A program made the translations under genes and the position numbers. 64,000 nucleotides of DNA from Doris montereyensis (Eukaryota; Mollusca; Gastropoda; Nudibranchia; Dorididae): contig JAXRKP010000135.1 of NCBI GenBank assembly GCA_037039925.1, forward strand, positions 265,742 through 329,741. The letters run 5' to 3'. The notes under the pieces are model-generated. The model was not told the origin of the DNA. It was given only the letters and a program-made list of their open reading frames with translations, and did not search any database. This document shows, piece by piece, positions 1 through 39,129 of the stretch. Numbering within the stretch: the stretch's first letter is position 1; every line of letters starts with the position of its first letter.

Positions 1-1
1 A

Positions 2-56
<55 letters not shown>

Positions 57-333
57 AATAATAGAAGAAGAAGAAGAAGAAGAAGAAAAAGAAGAATAAT
101 AAGAAGAAGAAGAAGAAGAAGAAAAAAGAAGAAGAAGAAGAAGAAGAACCATTAAGAAGAAGAAGAAGAAGAAGAAGAAAGAAGAAGAAGAAGAAGAAGA
201 AGAAGAAGAAGAAGAAGAAGAAGAAGAAGAAGAAGAAGAAGAAGAAGAAGAAGAAGAAGAAGAAGAAGAAGAAGAAGAAGAAGAAGAAGAAGAAGAAGAA
301 GAAGAAGAAGAAGAAGAAGAAGAAGAAGAAGAA
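1..333. repeat. (ATT)n followed by a long (GAA)n microsatellite
   Basis: The first 54 bases are an ATT/TAT array. From about 64 to 333 the + strand is an interrupted GAA array, essentially uninterrupted from about 181 onward (roughly 50 units). It lies in the intron just upstream of the PRDM13-type last exon, about 170 bases before the splice acceptor, with purines on the sense strand. The long poly-Phe frame on the other strand is a by-product of the repeat, not a gene. Confidence 0.95.
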
Positions 334-504
334 TAGTAACATAATTATTACTAGAACAATAAAGTGTTATTCTATCTTTGGTATGAAAAACTACCCCTTC
401 CTCCCCTTGTTCTTAAATCCTACTATGTCTATACTTGCAGTTGATACTTCAATCTTTTGTAAGGAATAACGATATAATTATTGTCTTTGTTCTTCCCTTA
501 CCAG

Positions 505-2089
505 GACACCAGGAGTACACGTGCACCCGATGCCAGGCAGTGTACACCAGCCCAACGTGCTCAAGGCGCATCTCCTTCTGGAATGCAACCAATCAGAGAC
601 AGCCGTCCATGAGCTGACCTTGACCCCTTTCAGCACGTTGCTTGAGAAGATCAGGACAGGTCTAGAACACGGACGTTGATATCAAACCCCAACGAAAGAA
701 GCACCTATGTCCGAAGAGACCAACGTCTTCTCGGACGGAAACATCGAAGATGATATTGTTATAACGCAACAACCGTTTGCTGCAGAGACGCAATATCATC
801 AATGTTGCAATCAACAATATCATCTGTCACCCTCTTCTTCGTTTACATCATCTATGTCATCAATCGACGACGCCACTGATGGCGACAATGGACAGGACGA
901 TGACGATGCCGAGGCGTCCAGGATACCGTCAGACGCATCTGAGGCCAAAGCAAAGGAACAACTGAAAACACGAGTTGGTTCCAGTATTAGCAGTGAGCAC
1001 TACGACACCCGAGCAGTTCATCAATCCACGTTGCCGTCCCCTACGTCATCTATGTCCCATGACGTCAGAAGGAAGGCAGCAGTAGAAGATCGGTTCATGA
1101 CTCCAGATTCGTCAACAGAACAACTGTTGACCTCGAGCAAGTTTTTAGAGTCAGAGCATGCTGTGACGTTGACCGAGTCCAAAACGGTTTGGTTCCACCG
1201 TCTCTGGCCTATCACCCATGGGCTCGGACTGGCTCTCAAAGAATGGGCGTATCGTCCAGCAGCGTCCTACCCCTTGCCATTAGTTACAATGCCCTGCCCA
1301 TGTGTTATCCCCCTACACCACGCCCCTGCTACCGTTCACCCCCTGCATTTACACTACATGACTTACGGCGGCCGACTTCCGGTGTCAGGAAATTTACATC
1401 AATTCAACCCTTGCTTTGAGTCAAACTTTCACGCGTCAGAATTAACTACCCTGTTTCAAAACAAAAGATCATCATCAATGATGTCATCCCCGTCGCAATC
1501 TCAAATCCCACAGACGATTCCTTTACCACCAGCTCATCCGCCTCCAACACAAGAGGGAATTAAACGTAATTATCTCCCTTCCCCTCCCCCTTCTCTCCAT
1601 GCTAATAAAGACTTTTTGTCTCAACCAAGGACATCACCTGGGACTCAGTACACGTTTCTCTTCCATCGGATAAAGAACCTTTAGACTTTCTTCCTCAAGC
1701 TTTCTTGGCTAACAAATCTAAGCGAGGTCATCTGTGCCTGTACTGTGGGAAACTCTACTCCCGGAAGTACGGCCTGAAAATTCACATGCGCACGCACAAC
1801 GGTTACAAACCCACTCAAGTGCAAAATTTGCTCTCGGCCTTTCGGCGACCCCAGTAACTTGAATAAACATGTCCGCTTGCACGCGCAAGGCGAAACTCCT
1901 TACCGGTGTGAGTATTGTGGGAAGGTGTTGGTGCGCCGACGAGATTTAGAACGTCACGTGAGATCAAGACATCCAATGAACAGCGTCCCGGATGATGACG
2001 TCTCCCCTGTGATACATTCGTCGCCTTGTTCTAGTCCAATCATTGGCGTTGTAGACGGACCCGGCGGTACGACGGCCCGAGTATTGTGA
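505..2089 (+). CDS. PRDM13: PRDM13-like zinc-finger protein, 3' terminal exon (reading frame broken)
   Basis: Transcriptional regulator of the PRDM family; vertebrate PRDM13 acts in the nucleus in neuronal specification. The exon opens after a pyrimidine-rich acceptor ending in AG at 503-504. It first encodes a C2HC-type finger (CTRCQAVY, then H and C). A long Ser/Pro/Thr-rich, probably disordered stretch follows (about 700-1680). Three C-terminal C2H2 fingers end the protein: HLCLYCGKLYSRKYGLKIHM, then a finger with FGDPSNLNKH, then YRCEYCGKVLVRRRDLERH. This triple is the PRDM13 signature as I know it. The SET domain exons lie left of the window. The frame breaks at: a 1-bp deletion near 551-554, TGA at 677-679, a 1-bp loss between 1609 and 1681, and a 1-bp gain at 1810-1813. 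The last two cancel. The ATG at 707 is internal to the exon and is not a convincing start. Either a sequence-error-ridden real gene or a recent pseudogene; protein-level conservation favours the former. Confidence 0.82.
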
Positions 2090-2738
2090 CGTCACAGAGT
2101 GACGGATTATGACGCTTTGTTTTGTGGGAATTGAATACAATTAGGCTTCTGTTAGCCTGTTGTTGTAGTTTGTTATGTTTCCCCTCTTTTCATTGACTGT
2201 TTTCTTTCCCTATAATTTCTGGTGTATTTATTGTTTGTTGTTTTTATTTGATCTCACATAATGAGGACAACTTTACATGGTTATTTTTTTATACAACTTG
2301 TTCATGATGCAATAATAAAATTATTAATTGAAAATATTAAGCAGTTATAAGCTTTGAGTTATTATTATTTATAAACTTCTAACTAGACTCAATATTGGAA
2401 ACTTGAATGAATGTATGGATGGCATAATGCATTAATCTAGTAATACATGTATTTAAAATGTATTTTGTTATCCAGCAATTGAAGGGGTCATTTCAATAGT
2501 GTGCGTAAGTTACAATCACATCATTTAGAGAAAAATTTGTAAAAAAAATCATGGACTTTGGCACTGTTGACTTTGGGAATTCCAATTTTCAAACGAATGT
2601 AAACGTGATGTATTTTCATCATAATGTCATCATTTGCACACTTTTCAGGAAGCATGATTTCCTTTTTATTCCCTAAGATTATCTCTCTGTCTCTTTTTTT
2701 TTTTTTAAATGGGCACGTACACACTATTTACTGACTTT

Positions 2739-2773
<35 letters not shown>

Positions 2774-3369
2774 TTCATTCATTTATTAATTATTTTTACC
2801 ATGCAGAGAATATTCAGGTAGCATACATACTCACTGACCACATGTAAAAGGTTGGAATCTGCATGAATACAGCAAACAGTGACCTAAATTCTTTAGGCTA
2901 AAAGACCAGTGTTCAGCTCTATGACAAAAGATGATTGAAATGCTCAGAAGTTCCATGTACTGATAGCCTAACAATCTACGGTTCACAAATTTGAGCCTTG
3001 TTACCACGTGTGGGGTCATTGCTAACGGAGAGGGTGCGTGAATATAGAAACAAATCTTCATTGCTTTCTGGTTTCAGGTACAATTTTAAGATTTTTCTTC
3101 TTATTGTTTGGTTTAAGGTGCAATTTGAAGACTTTTGCTCTCGCTTTCTGGTTTTAGATGCAAATTAAAGACTTTTTTCCCTCGATTTTTGGTTTTAGTT
3201 TTAGGCGTGATTTAAAGATTGTTTTTCTTGCTTTTGGTTTATGGCACGATTTCAGGACCTTTTTTTTTTGCCTGCTTTCCTGGTCCCGATCAGCCACATT
3301 AACCCTTTTTAGTTTCTCCTCACCTCTTTTCTTCTTATCTTGTAGACTCACTAAACATAAAAAAAGTAT
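2090..3369. other. PRDM13 3' flank and intergenic AT-rich DNA
   Basis: Contains a canonical AATAAA at 2314-2319, about 225 bases after the stop and the likely poly(A) signal of the PRDM13-type gene. A TTTA array lies at about 2739-2785. No coding sequence was recognised. Confidence 0.6.
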
Positions 3370-3612
3370 CCTGGTTTCAATAACGTGAAGTGGAACAGAT
3401 GACAATAATCACCTCCTGGCCAGGACGCTAGTCTGACGCAGGTTGTTACTCCCAAGCTAGTGCTTGTACCCATTTGCACCTGAGTAGAGTGGGGAAAATG
3501 CATGCTAAGTATATATCCCAAGGAACACAGCGTCGGACGTAGCTTTGCTAGGATTCGAACTCGCGACCTCATATGATCCCCAGTCTAGCAGTCTACGCCA
3601 CCAACACCTCTA
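3370..3612 (-). mobile_element. tRNA-derived SINE, family B
   Basis: Read on the minus strand, the head (near 3612) has an A-box-like TGGCGTAGACTGC and a B-box-like GAGTTCGAATCC. The body then carries the family-specific strings (ACGTCCGACGCTGTGTTCC, TGCATTTTCCCCACT, CAGACTAGCGTCCTGGCCAG). Related copies lie near 36958, 45150, 46003, 46850 (inverted), 49886 (inverted, partial) and 54525. Confidence 0.8.
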
Positions 3613-6148
3613 AATATGAAAAGACGAGAGGCAAAAAAAGAAGAAAGAATAAAAGAACCAAATAAATAAATAAACACATCCGATATACATAATGTTTTTG
3701 CCCTAACGAATGTCTGAGCGTTTCTAGGGTATTTTTTTGTTGTTGCTTTCATTATATAGCTATTAAAATACTTTAAAGTTGTTAATTGCTGTTTTATATA
3801 TAAGTATTTATTTTTGATGCTCTATATTATTTTTGTTTTATTTTTTAGTAAAAAAAAATAGATTGACATTATAACAATGACACCAAATAATTCTGTTTCT
3901 TGGGAATTTACCCCATCCACCGTATGCGGTGATCTCAGGATGAATTAAGAGAATACACCAAGATGAAAGATAAACAAAAGAGTGAAAGGAAAGAAGTACG
4001 GCCTATCAGCAGCACCCACCAGCCGCCCACACACCAAAGAAAAATCACACAAAGAACAAACAAACACATAAAGAAAACCCCAAATAGGCTATATAATATA
4101 TTATTTGCCATTCAAATTGTATCAAAGATATAAAATGTGTTTAGCAACAATAAAAACTGAACAGCCTCATGACAAAAAAGAGCTATTACTGCAATACAGA
4201 AATCTAGAAACGCAACATACAAAAGACGAAGGTGGTAAAGCTATCACAGTTCATTTATTATTGTTTCCACAAAAAAAAACAACCTTAGGTTCAAAGGGAG
4301 ACATCAATGCTTATACAAAAAAGCCTTCGTCGTCTCTAATGAAGTAAACCCATTATCAAAGTCCTTATTTGGCAGACACTGGAAGCATGAGAGTAAAAAG
4401 AGTTGACAGGAGACCAAGAACATTTTTTGTGTGTGTGCCAGATGTTCTGTCTTGTCTGTGCCATAATATAGTATAATATGATAATTATTTCTTTATGACA
4501 TGAAGTGGTGTGAATCTTTAGTCTCATAAATGAATTGATAGTAAGTTCTATTGTTCAATACAAAATTAAACTATGAACTTCTATCTACAAGGCTTGTTTT
4601 TCAACCTCTGACGTGCATTGTGATGTACTCACTTCAGTTAATGATGTAGATTTAAACAGTGTTAATGATATTGTGTCATAACATTCTTTACTATTTACCA
4701 TGGAGATATTGGTTTTCAAACAGGCAAAGACAAAAAATTTGATACAAATAATGTCTGTAAAAAATCCCCTTTGTTCTATCAAAACTGTGCATTTTAATAT
4801 TATGCATATCTCAGTCTTTTCAAATTCTACCTGTGAAATAATTGTTGAAATTTACAAAAGATTTTATTCACACCTCAAAAAGGCTATATTTTTAATAAAA
4901 GGCTTATCTAAAATGAAATGTATTTAACATTTCTATACAGTCAAATCTGGTTGACTGGTAATGTATATTTATATTATCATAACTGTTTTTTGGATCATTC
5001 ATATCACAAATGAGTGTTAACAACATATCACTTATAGGACGCAGTAAACATTACTAACATCACAAAATATATTAAGTATATCTTTATGTATAATTGTATA
5101 AAATATTATATAATGTATGGTATAATAATTGGCTCAATTTCATTATTTTCTACATAAAAAGCATAGCTAGTGGCTTTGTCACGTTTTCATACATTTCCTA
5201 TCACTCAGACATCTGGTTGACACACATCTCACACTCATTATCATTAATGTGAATTTATAGGAAATGATACTACCAGTTCTATCGGTTTATCTTTATGTAA
5301 TAGATTTTCCAAAACAGACAAACAATTTTAAAATCTAAGATTTAAATTAAAAAGAGTTCACTATAGAATGCAATGATACTTTCATTCTTGTGTATATCTG
5401 ATCTGTTTAAAATTGTAATTTCTATAATAACAAACAGAGAAAATATATCATATATCTTAGAAAATGACGTGCTAAATACGAAAATTAAAATAATTCAACA
5501 TTTTAAATGTAAAACAAATAAAACTGTATGAAATGAATAAATACTCATATAAAAAAGTCGCTCACCAGGGATAAATTAATAATGATGGTGACATAATTCA
5601 TCCATAGGAAATAAAAAATCAACAAAAAACCCTTAAAACTACTTGCAGGAGCAGATATTCATTATAAAATGATTTGGCAAAAGAAAAGAGTACAGCTGAA
5701 TTTACAAGAAAATAAGGCTGAGACCACATTGGCCACCAAATGTACCATCCGCACAGTGGATATTGACAGGGTGTCATCAATCAGACTATGCACAGCATTG
5801 CATTGCCCAAATATTTCACTATATCTATAAAATCACTGAGACTAAGCATTATTAAATATTATACAGATTCAATCCACAGACCAAATACTTTCCTTTCGCA
5901 TCACCACGCTGCAAACAGGGACCAAGAGGAAGATAATACCTAACCACGAAAAATAAAAAGCAAGAAGAAAAAGTCCATACTTTGACATTGAACTCTAAAA
6001 TTCATGAGCTTTTCTCGTACGAAAGCAATTTAGTGATGAAACGAATTATTGAGAGGTATTTTCAAACATCATCAAAACAACCAGACATCATGGATGTAAT
6101 ATCCTTTTTAAAAACAGACTTTGTATGGTAGATCACAAGACTAACTCA
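3613..6148. other. Intergenic DNA between two convergent genes, RSPH3 3' side
   Basis: AT-rich sequence between the PRDM13-type gene and the end of RSPH3. The part nearest 6148 should include the RSPH3 3' UTR. I see no convincing exon; short frames here lack motifs and splice context. Confidence 0.5.
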
Positions 6149-20313
<14,165 letters not shown>

Positions 20314-20420
20314 CTTTGTACTGAGAAATCTATTTTTCACACTTTTCTCAGTCTAGAAATCAAAGACCATTCCTTGCCGTAGGAAAATCTACCTTCAGAG
20401 CGCTAAATATTTACGTTGAT

Positions 20421-20435
20421 GTCGCTCTTAGCAAC
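20421..20435. promoter_or_regulatory. Candidate RFX X-box upstream of RSPH3
   Basis: GTCGCT, a 3-base spacer, then AGCAAC. The second half-site matches RGYAAC exactly and the first matches GTNRCC at five of six positions. It sits about 110 bases upstream of the RSPH3 ATG, the usual place for X-boxes of ciliary genes. RFX control is inferred from position and target type. Confidence 0.45.
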
Positions 20436-21384
20436 CACGCCATTGAAAAAGGACTGCAGTAAATAAAAGTCAATATTCTAAATGTAGTAACAGACAGTTT
20501 CGCATAAAGAAGTCTGTCAATAAATTTTGATCTAGAGACATACATAACAATCAATGATCAAAATTGAATAAAAAGAATAATAATTTTAATTTATGAAGAT
20601 AAAATTTCTTCAAATGCTTTAGGAGAGACAGGAGCCTGGTGTAGCATTTTCTATTATTATGGTTTGTTTTAGTTATTGGCTAAGAGAAGAAAAAACTACT
20701 TCTGAGAAAAAAAATTTAAACTTAAGAAACTTTACTTGTAGATCTATGTATCATATTAAAATAATTTCATTAGCTGAATCAAAACAAAAGAAATCGATAT
20801 TTCAATTGAAAGTTGTATGACCCCCGTAGTAACGAAGCGAATAAAAGGGCATGACCTTTGACTGTCTTTGACCTTATACAACACTGTGGCCGATTTTTTT
20901 TTGTATCAAAGAAGAGATGTGTGTCAGGTCAGTGACAATAGCAGTGTGGAGTAGTGTGGACTGAGAGGACACCGGTGCGACAACTAAGGGTATGAAAAAG
21001 AAATCTCCTAAAACTTTTGCCCAGCCACAACGCTGTCTCTGGTTTTTTCTGACTTAACCTGTTGAAGTTTTTCCTGTTTCATGGAAACCCATATTAATTC
21101 AGAACCCTGGATAGATGCTAAATCTTTAATTGGTACTTGTAGGTGTAAGAAAAGTATTACTGTAAAAGTGAAGTCAAGGAGAAACATTTTTCATTCTAGA
21201 TATATAAATAAATATATATCATTAGGAACAAGTAAGTTGCTGTATTATGTATATATATATATATAGATCTAGATCTAGATCTATATATTTCTAGCCATAA
21301 TCGTTAATCCAATAATTTAAATCATATCTAGATCTAGAATCCACCCTTTGTAGCTTATAGATCTCGTTTGATTTAATAATTTTA

Positions 21385-22560
21385 ATGTTTGCAAAAAACT
21401 GTGAACTAAAATACAATGGTTTGAGTTGGACCTTATATTTTTAAGACTTGACTAGAGTCAAAAAGCCCATCTCTGAACTTCGTGCTTTCGCGTCGATTTT
21501 TCGAAAAGCCACCACGATCGAAGTTATCCTTTCCCTTCGCTTCCTACCTATTTTTTGAGACATTCTCATCTGATAGAAAATCTTCGCGAATCGAGAAGAA
21601 AGTAAGAATATCCGCCATTTTTATTTTTCGCTAGTGGGACCTGGAACTTTACTTAGTGATATGGAATTATGGGAATAATTCTATATTTAGTTTTTGTTGT
21701 TGAGTGTGACTGGGAAATCCCTTCTATATTTAACTATGCCTTGGAATGCCGCGTGTTCGTAGCTATTATGCTGTTTATGGGACTGTGCGAAAGGGGGGAT
21801 CAGTTTTCTAGGAGTGCCACTAGTCGCACAGCACCCAACTCTCACTCATATTTGAGTAAATTGAGTAGTAAAGCATAATGCGATGCTGACTACGGCTATT
21901 TTTTGTGGGGCTTTTAAACTACGTTTTGCTGGAGAGAGAGAAAGAGAGTTGATATTTTAATTTTTGAGTAACAAAACTGATTATCAAATCTTTCACTTTC
22001 AGAAATGACTTCAACTATAAAATCGCCTAAAGAATATAAAATATTCTGAGTTGGTGAGAAAGACAGTGAATTTTGTGAATGGATTGGCTGCGTTTGTGGA
22101 GGTGGTTTCACATAGGTTGTCTGAAGGATGCAAGTTTGCAAGGGATAGCATGAATGAGATTGAGAAAATAACATGTTTGTGAAAGTTGTTAAGTATTATC
22201 ATAAATAAAATGACTGTTTTGGGGTGAAAAACTGTGAACTAAAATACAATGGTTTGAGTTCTTATATTTTTAAGAACATTTGTTTCTCGTATCGCACATA
22301 CACAGTTATCCTTTCCTTCTGTTTTATGGAATTATGGGAATAATTCTATATTTAGTTTTTGTTGTTGAGTGTGACTGGGAAATCCTTCTATATTTAACTA
22401 TGCCTTGGAATGCCGCGTGTTCGTAGCTATTACAGGGGGTGACTGCTGGATATTTTAATTTTTGAGTAACAAAACTGATTATCAAATCTTTCACTTTGCT
22501 GTCTGTCTGCAAGTTTGCAACATGAGCATGAATGTGATTGAGAAAATTTTAATTAAAGGT
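21385..22560. repeat. Local direct duplication with internal deletions
   Basis: Blocks from 21387-21990 recur between 22226 and 22560 in the same order. Examples: AACTGTGAACTAAAATACAA, then GGAATTATGGGAATAATTC to GAATGCCGCGTGTTCGTAGC, then TATTTTAATTTTTGAGTAAC. The second copy lacks several internal stretches. Confidence 0.85.
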
Positions 22561-22625
22561 GTCATTTGAGAGTGAGTGGGTGAACTGTCTGTGCGACATC
22601 ATGTGTTTTAATTAGCTGTGTGACA

Positions 22626-22674
22626 TGAGTAAATTAATTGTGAGTAAATTAATTGTGAGTAAATTAATTGTGAG
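22626..22674. repeat. 15-bp tandem repeat, 3.3 units
   Basis: Unit TGAGTAAATTAATTG repeated three times plus TGAG. Confidence 0.95.
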
Positions 22675-23579
22675 AGGGTTACAGAACTGTTTTGGGGTGA
22701 GTTAGCCATTGTTAGCAATGAAACAACTCTCAAAGCTTTTAACTGAGCTAAATTGTATCAAAACTTTGGATTTGATCATAAATCGGGGTCATTTACAGTG
22801 CATTTTGAGACTGCGAGTGCCGGAGCACAGGTTGTGCGACTTCAGGCAACTCTCAAGTTTGCTGTGCGAGATGGGGGAACCATAATGGTCGTGCGAAAAA
22901 GGGTCGTGTGAAGAATGTCAATCACACAATGGGCTCGACACGCTACCTCTCGCTCAGGAAAAGATAACTCTTAAACATGGTAGCATCAAATTCAGGATCA
23001 AGCACAAAGAGCTTCAGTTACAAGAGTGACATGCCCCTTCCGACCGTTAGTGTGCGAGTGCCGGGGACTTCACTCTAGATTGTTGACTCTGCCGGTGGTT
23101 GGTAAGTAGATCTATTCAGTTCTGAGTTATGAAGTGTATGTAGATCAAGATCAAGATTACATTCAAGTATTTTTGTCTTTGACTTTGGGCATTTATCTTT
23201 ATCTAATATCACAGGTATTCACGATGGTTGATCATGGTACAATGATTATTTTGTAGTGTTAAATACAATCACTGCTTCATTGGAACGATTATTTTCGGAC
23301 AAATTCTTTCTATGCAAACTGTGCTGTTTAATTGGAACGGAAAAATGGTCACTGTCTCAAATAGAACCAAAATTTAAGATGTGGAGGTCGCTGTGGTAAT
23401 GCACAAACCTAACACTTATCAACTGTTGACTTTAAATGGAGTGTGCAGTCATTATTTATACATTATGCTAACACTTGTAATTGGATGGCACATGTTGCTT
23501 AAGTTTTCCTTTATGTAACCATTTCAGCATTGAACTCCATTACAGCAATTTGCCCAAAACATTATATTTATAATACAAG

Positions 23580-23815
23580 CTTCTCAGGAGAACGGGGACT
23601 AAGTAGTACAGAAGCAAGATGTCGGCCTCTCAACTCCAAGGTCATGCTTTCAAGCCCTGCCAACGGTTGAAACATTTTCTTGAGTTTGTTTTTAGGAGTT
23701 CACATGTATAGGTCACAACACTCTGTGCACATTAAACATCCAGGCAAAAATTAAAAGTCCTATCAATACCCCCGAAATCACCATAGTTGTGGATGTGGGT
23801 AAATCAAGGTCACAT
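23580..23815 (+). mobile_element. tRNA-derived SINE, family A
   Basis: Shares with the copies near 27025 (inverted), 49540 and 57412 (inverted) the strings GGCCTCTCAA, CACAACACTCTGTGCAC, and a 3' end with GTTGTGGATGTGGGTAAATC. The head resembles a tRNA gene with a degenerate B box. Confidence 0.7.
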
Positions 23816-24434
23816 CAAAATCTCAGAACAGATGCATGGCTGTGATAAACATTCAAAGTAACATGTTTGCATATATAAAATGACAATGATATGAGCAACA
23901 AATGTAGTTTCAAATGATCCAAATTAGTTCAGCACCCCTCTCAGAATAGTTTTACAGCTGTTAACCTTAAGGAGGAGTTACGAGGTAGTGAGAGGAATTG
24001 AGAGGTGTGGGGTGAAACTAGTAATGAGCTCCTTCAATGCCGTTAAAGCCCGTAGAGACAAAGCGCATCCCATTTTCTATTGCATGAAACAGAACAACAA
24101 CAGGTAATAACTTGTTACAAGTTTTATTCCCCAAGCAAATGCTACTACCCTTTGCAACTAAGTGGAAAAGTGCGTGCTTGGTGTTTTTAAAAAAAAAAAC
24201 TCAACGTTGAGTTTAAAATTGCCAGGACAGACCTCATGAGCCCAAAGCCGACAGCCTAAACATTAAGCCCCAAGCTCCACTTAAAAGAAGTGGGGACTTT
24301 AAAGGGCATATTTTCAATCTCCATGCATATTACTTTGGAGTTGATATTTTCTTTTGGTGATTTCTGATTTGTTATTTTTGTTTAAACATATTTTAAAACT
24401 CTGAGCCCTTTTTATATTCCAGGAGAAAGATTTA

Positions 24435-36804
<12,370 letters not shown>

Positions 36805-36957
36805 CATTTGTCTTTGTGTGTGTTTAGTCGGTGTTATTAGAGAACTTTACAATTGTATGAGTGTGCGTGTGTGTCTGTGCTCAAACTCAACTTGAGAGAT
36901 AGGGTCTGTGTGAACTGAAAATTATAACAACAATATTTATTTGTGTGTTGTGACATT

Positions 36958-37215
36958 GATGACTTGGTGGTTAGTTTGTTGGACTTGGGATCATGAAGTC
37001 CTGACCTTGAATCCCAGCAATGCTAGGTCCGACGTTGTGCTCCTTGGGGAAAGACAACATGCATTTTCGGTTTCCCCACTCATCTGCTGAGGTGTAAATG
37101 GGGAAAAAACTTGTGACAGACTATCGTCCTGTCCATGAGGTGATTAATATCACTTGTTCTGCTTCTCACCATAAAAACTGAGACACGCTCCGATTCGATG
37201 TGCCATGTAGTAGTG
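36958..37215 (+). mobile_element. tRNA-derived SINE, family B
   Basis: Contains GGATCATGAAGTCCTG, TTGAATCCC (B box, degenerate), GCTAGGTCCGACGTTGTGC, TGCATTTTCGG and TCGTCCTGTCCATGAGGTG, in family order. Confidence 0.8.
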
Positions 37216-39129
37216 CCGTGTGGCTACATCTCTAGATTGAAGCGGTCAATCCATTGTTTGAATTCTTCACCGCATTTTATGACTGTTTTGAAACCTTCAG
37301 GTAGTCTTGTTGCAGGGCATTGCAGAACAATGTTTGGTGGTCTCTGCTTTTTTGTGACATCAAGAGCAAACTGGTGAATCTCTCAGCTGCCATTTGTGCA
37401 AATTATGTGCTGTTCTGGCATGCCCAGTCAACAATCGGTTTAAGCCGACCTAGTATTTTCTTTCCGTGTTGAAGCCTAAAGGTTGGTTGGATCATCGATC
37501 AGTTGGTCACCTTGAGGGGAGTCATTTTTCCACTCTCTTTCCACTGATCATTAAGATCGTATCTGGCTTGTTTTGACTGATAAAATGGTTTCCTTGATCG
37601 AAGTCTTGATGTTTTTGGAGCATCGTTACAGATTCGTATCAGAGGGATGTTCCATAATGGCCTTGAAAGAACGTTACTTTTTTATGTTTTTATACATTGT
37701 CAAGGAATGTATGGAAAGGCAGGCATTTTTCTTTCCTTCTTTCTTTTTTCTTTTTCCTCTTTTGTACAAATACTGAAATTTGTCATTAATTGATTGAACA
37801 AGTTTTTCTTGAATTAGTCAATTCATTTAAAGTTGAATATCGATCAATCATTCTGAAATTGTGTAATCATCTTAAACAGCTAAAATGTGGCCTTATTGAC
37901 AGAGAATTTTTGTTGTCATTTAACTTATGTAAAAGTGTTTTGACATGTTTTGATGGCTTTTTTTAAAGAGGTTTGAGGGGCAGGAAGAGAGACAAAGAGA
38001 GACAGAAAAAGAAAGAAGAGAGGCAGAAAGGGAAATGCATAGAGAGAGAAAGAGAGATAAAAGTAGAAGCAGAAAGGTAACAAAAGAGGCAGAAATAGAA
38101 GGGCAGAGAAAGTAAGGCAGAGAAAGAGAGGCAGAAATAGAAAGGCAGCAAGTGGGAAAGAGTCAAGAGAGGAAGAGAGGTAGAATATTATGTGTTTCTG
38201 TTTGTTTAGTCATTGTGTGATCAATGGAGTGAAAATTTTCCCGTTTGTTCCTATCAATTTAATTTATGTATAGGTGTAATGGGCATGGTGTACTGATTTG
38301 AAAGATGTGGCTGTTTTTTCCTGACTTCCGGTTGCCAAGGAAACAGTGGCCATCTTGGATTTTGCCCCAAATTTCACCAAGCTCGATATCGATAGGCTTT
38401 TTCATTTTTCAACAAATTTCTTTTAAACTTGGCACACACCTTATTTGATACAATATCTAAATTTGATCAGATCGGATTTTTGTTTCATCAGTGAGTTTAG
38501 ATATTCATGAATTTTTGAAAATAGCATTATATGAGAACAACCAAAAATATACATAGCACAAAAAGCATCTGATATTTTCTTTGTTTTCGCCCACTCATTA
38601 TCCATACCAAATTTCATGAAGATACATTGAGAAATAAAAAATGGAGATAGGAAATAATGAACAAAAAAGGACATTTTGAGAAAATCATATTGTTCTCTTA
38701 TTTTCTGTTATTTGAATACATTTTCTCCCATAAACCTAAGAAAAGAGTAGGATACTACTTGGAAACAACATGAAACCTTGAGAGGCTTTCAACTACTTCT
38801 TATTGACACTGTTTCAAGTGCATCTTTTTACTCATTTTGAGATGGTACCTTTTGATAATAGGTGCGCGCTATATGTTCCATATTTTCCGGACGATCTAAA
38901 GGAATATTCACAATAGATCCTTAAAATAAATAAGTTTTGGATAGCGTTTATTGCCATACTTTATTTCTGGCTTTTATTGTATAATAGCTGTGTTTAAAGA
39001 TAGGCCTGTATCGTTTCTAAAAAATTCCTATAAAGTCAAAGAATCGATACTGAGCTTCTTTTATGATATCGTTATGATGGGAATGAACTGCACTATCCAC
39101 TAGTATGATCGACTAGATTTGTCTCATTT
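37216..39129. other. Convergent intergenic DNA, left part
   Basis: No gene seen. It includes a GA-rich patch (37976-38180) and, near 38330-38364, the repeat core GGTTGCC plus GCCATCTTGGATTTTG inside what looks like an old transposon without recognisable ends. Confidence 0.5.

Larger units (their letters stand above)
20436..24434. other. Head-to-head intergenic region between RSPH3 and FDX1-like gene
   Basis: Holds a local duplication (21385-22560), a 15-bp tandem repeat (22626-22674), a family A SINE near 23580 and CTAGATCT-rich strings near 21267-21292. An acceptor-like TTATATTCCAG at 24412-24422, just before the ferredoxin ATG, suggests a 5' UTR intron, so the true FDX1 promoter may lie further left; the first exon was not located. 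Confidence 0.5.

Noticed and set aside
707..1684. Stand-alone 325-residue gene starting at the ATG at 707
   Set aside because: It lies inside the PRDM13-type terminal exon, in the same frame as the upstream zinc finger, and its end is a frameshift just before the C-terminal fingers.
3540..3612. Functional tRNA genes at SINE heads (also near 27240, 46050, 49570, 57660)
   Set aside because: Each has A- and B-box-like motifs but no foldable acceptor stem, and each is fused to a SINE body.
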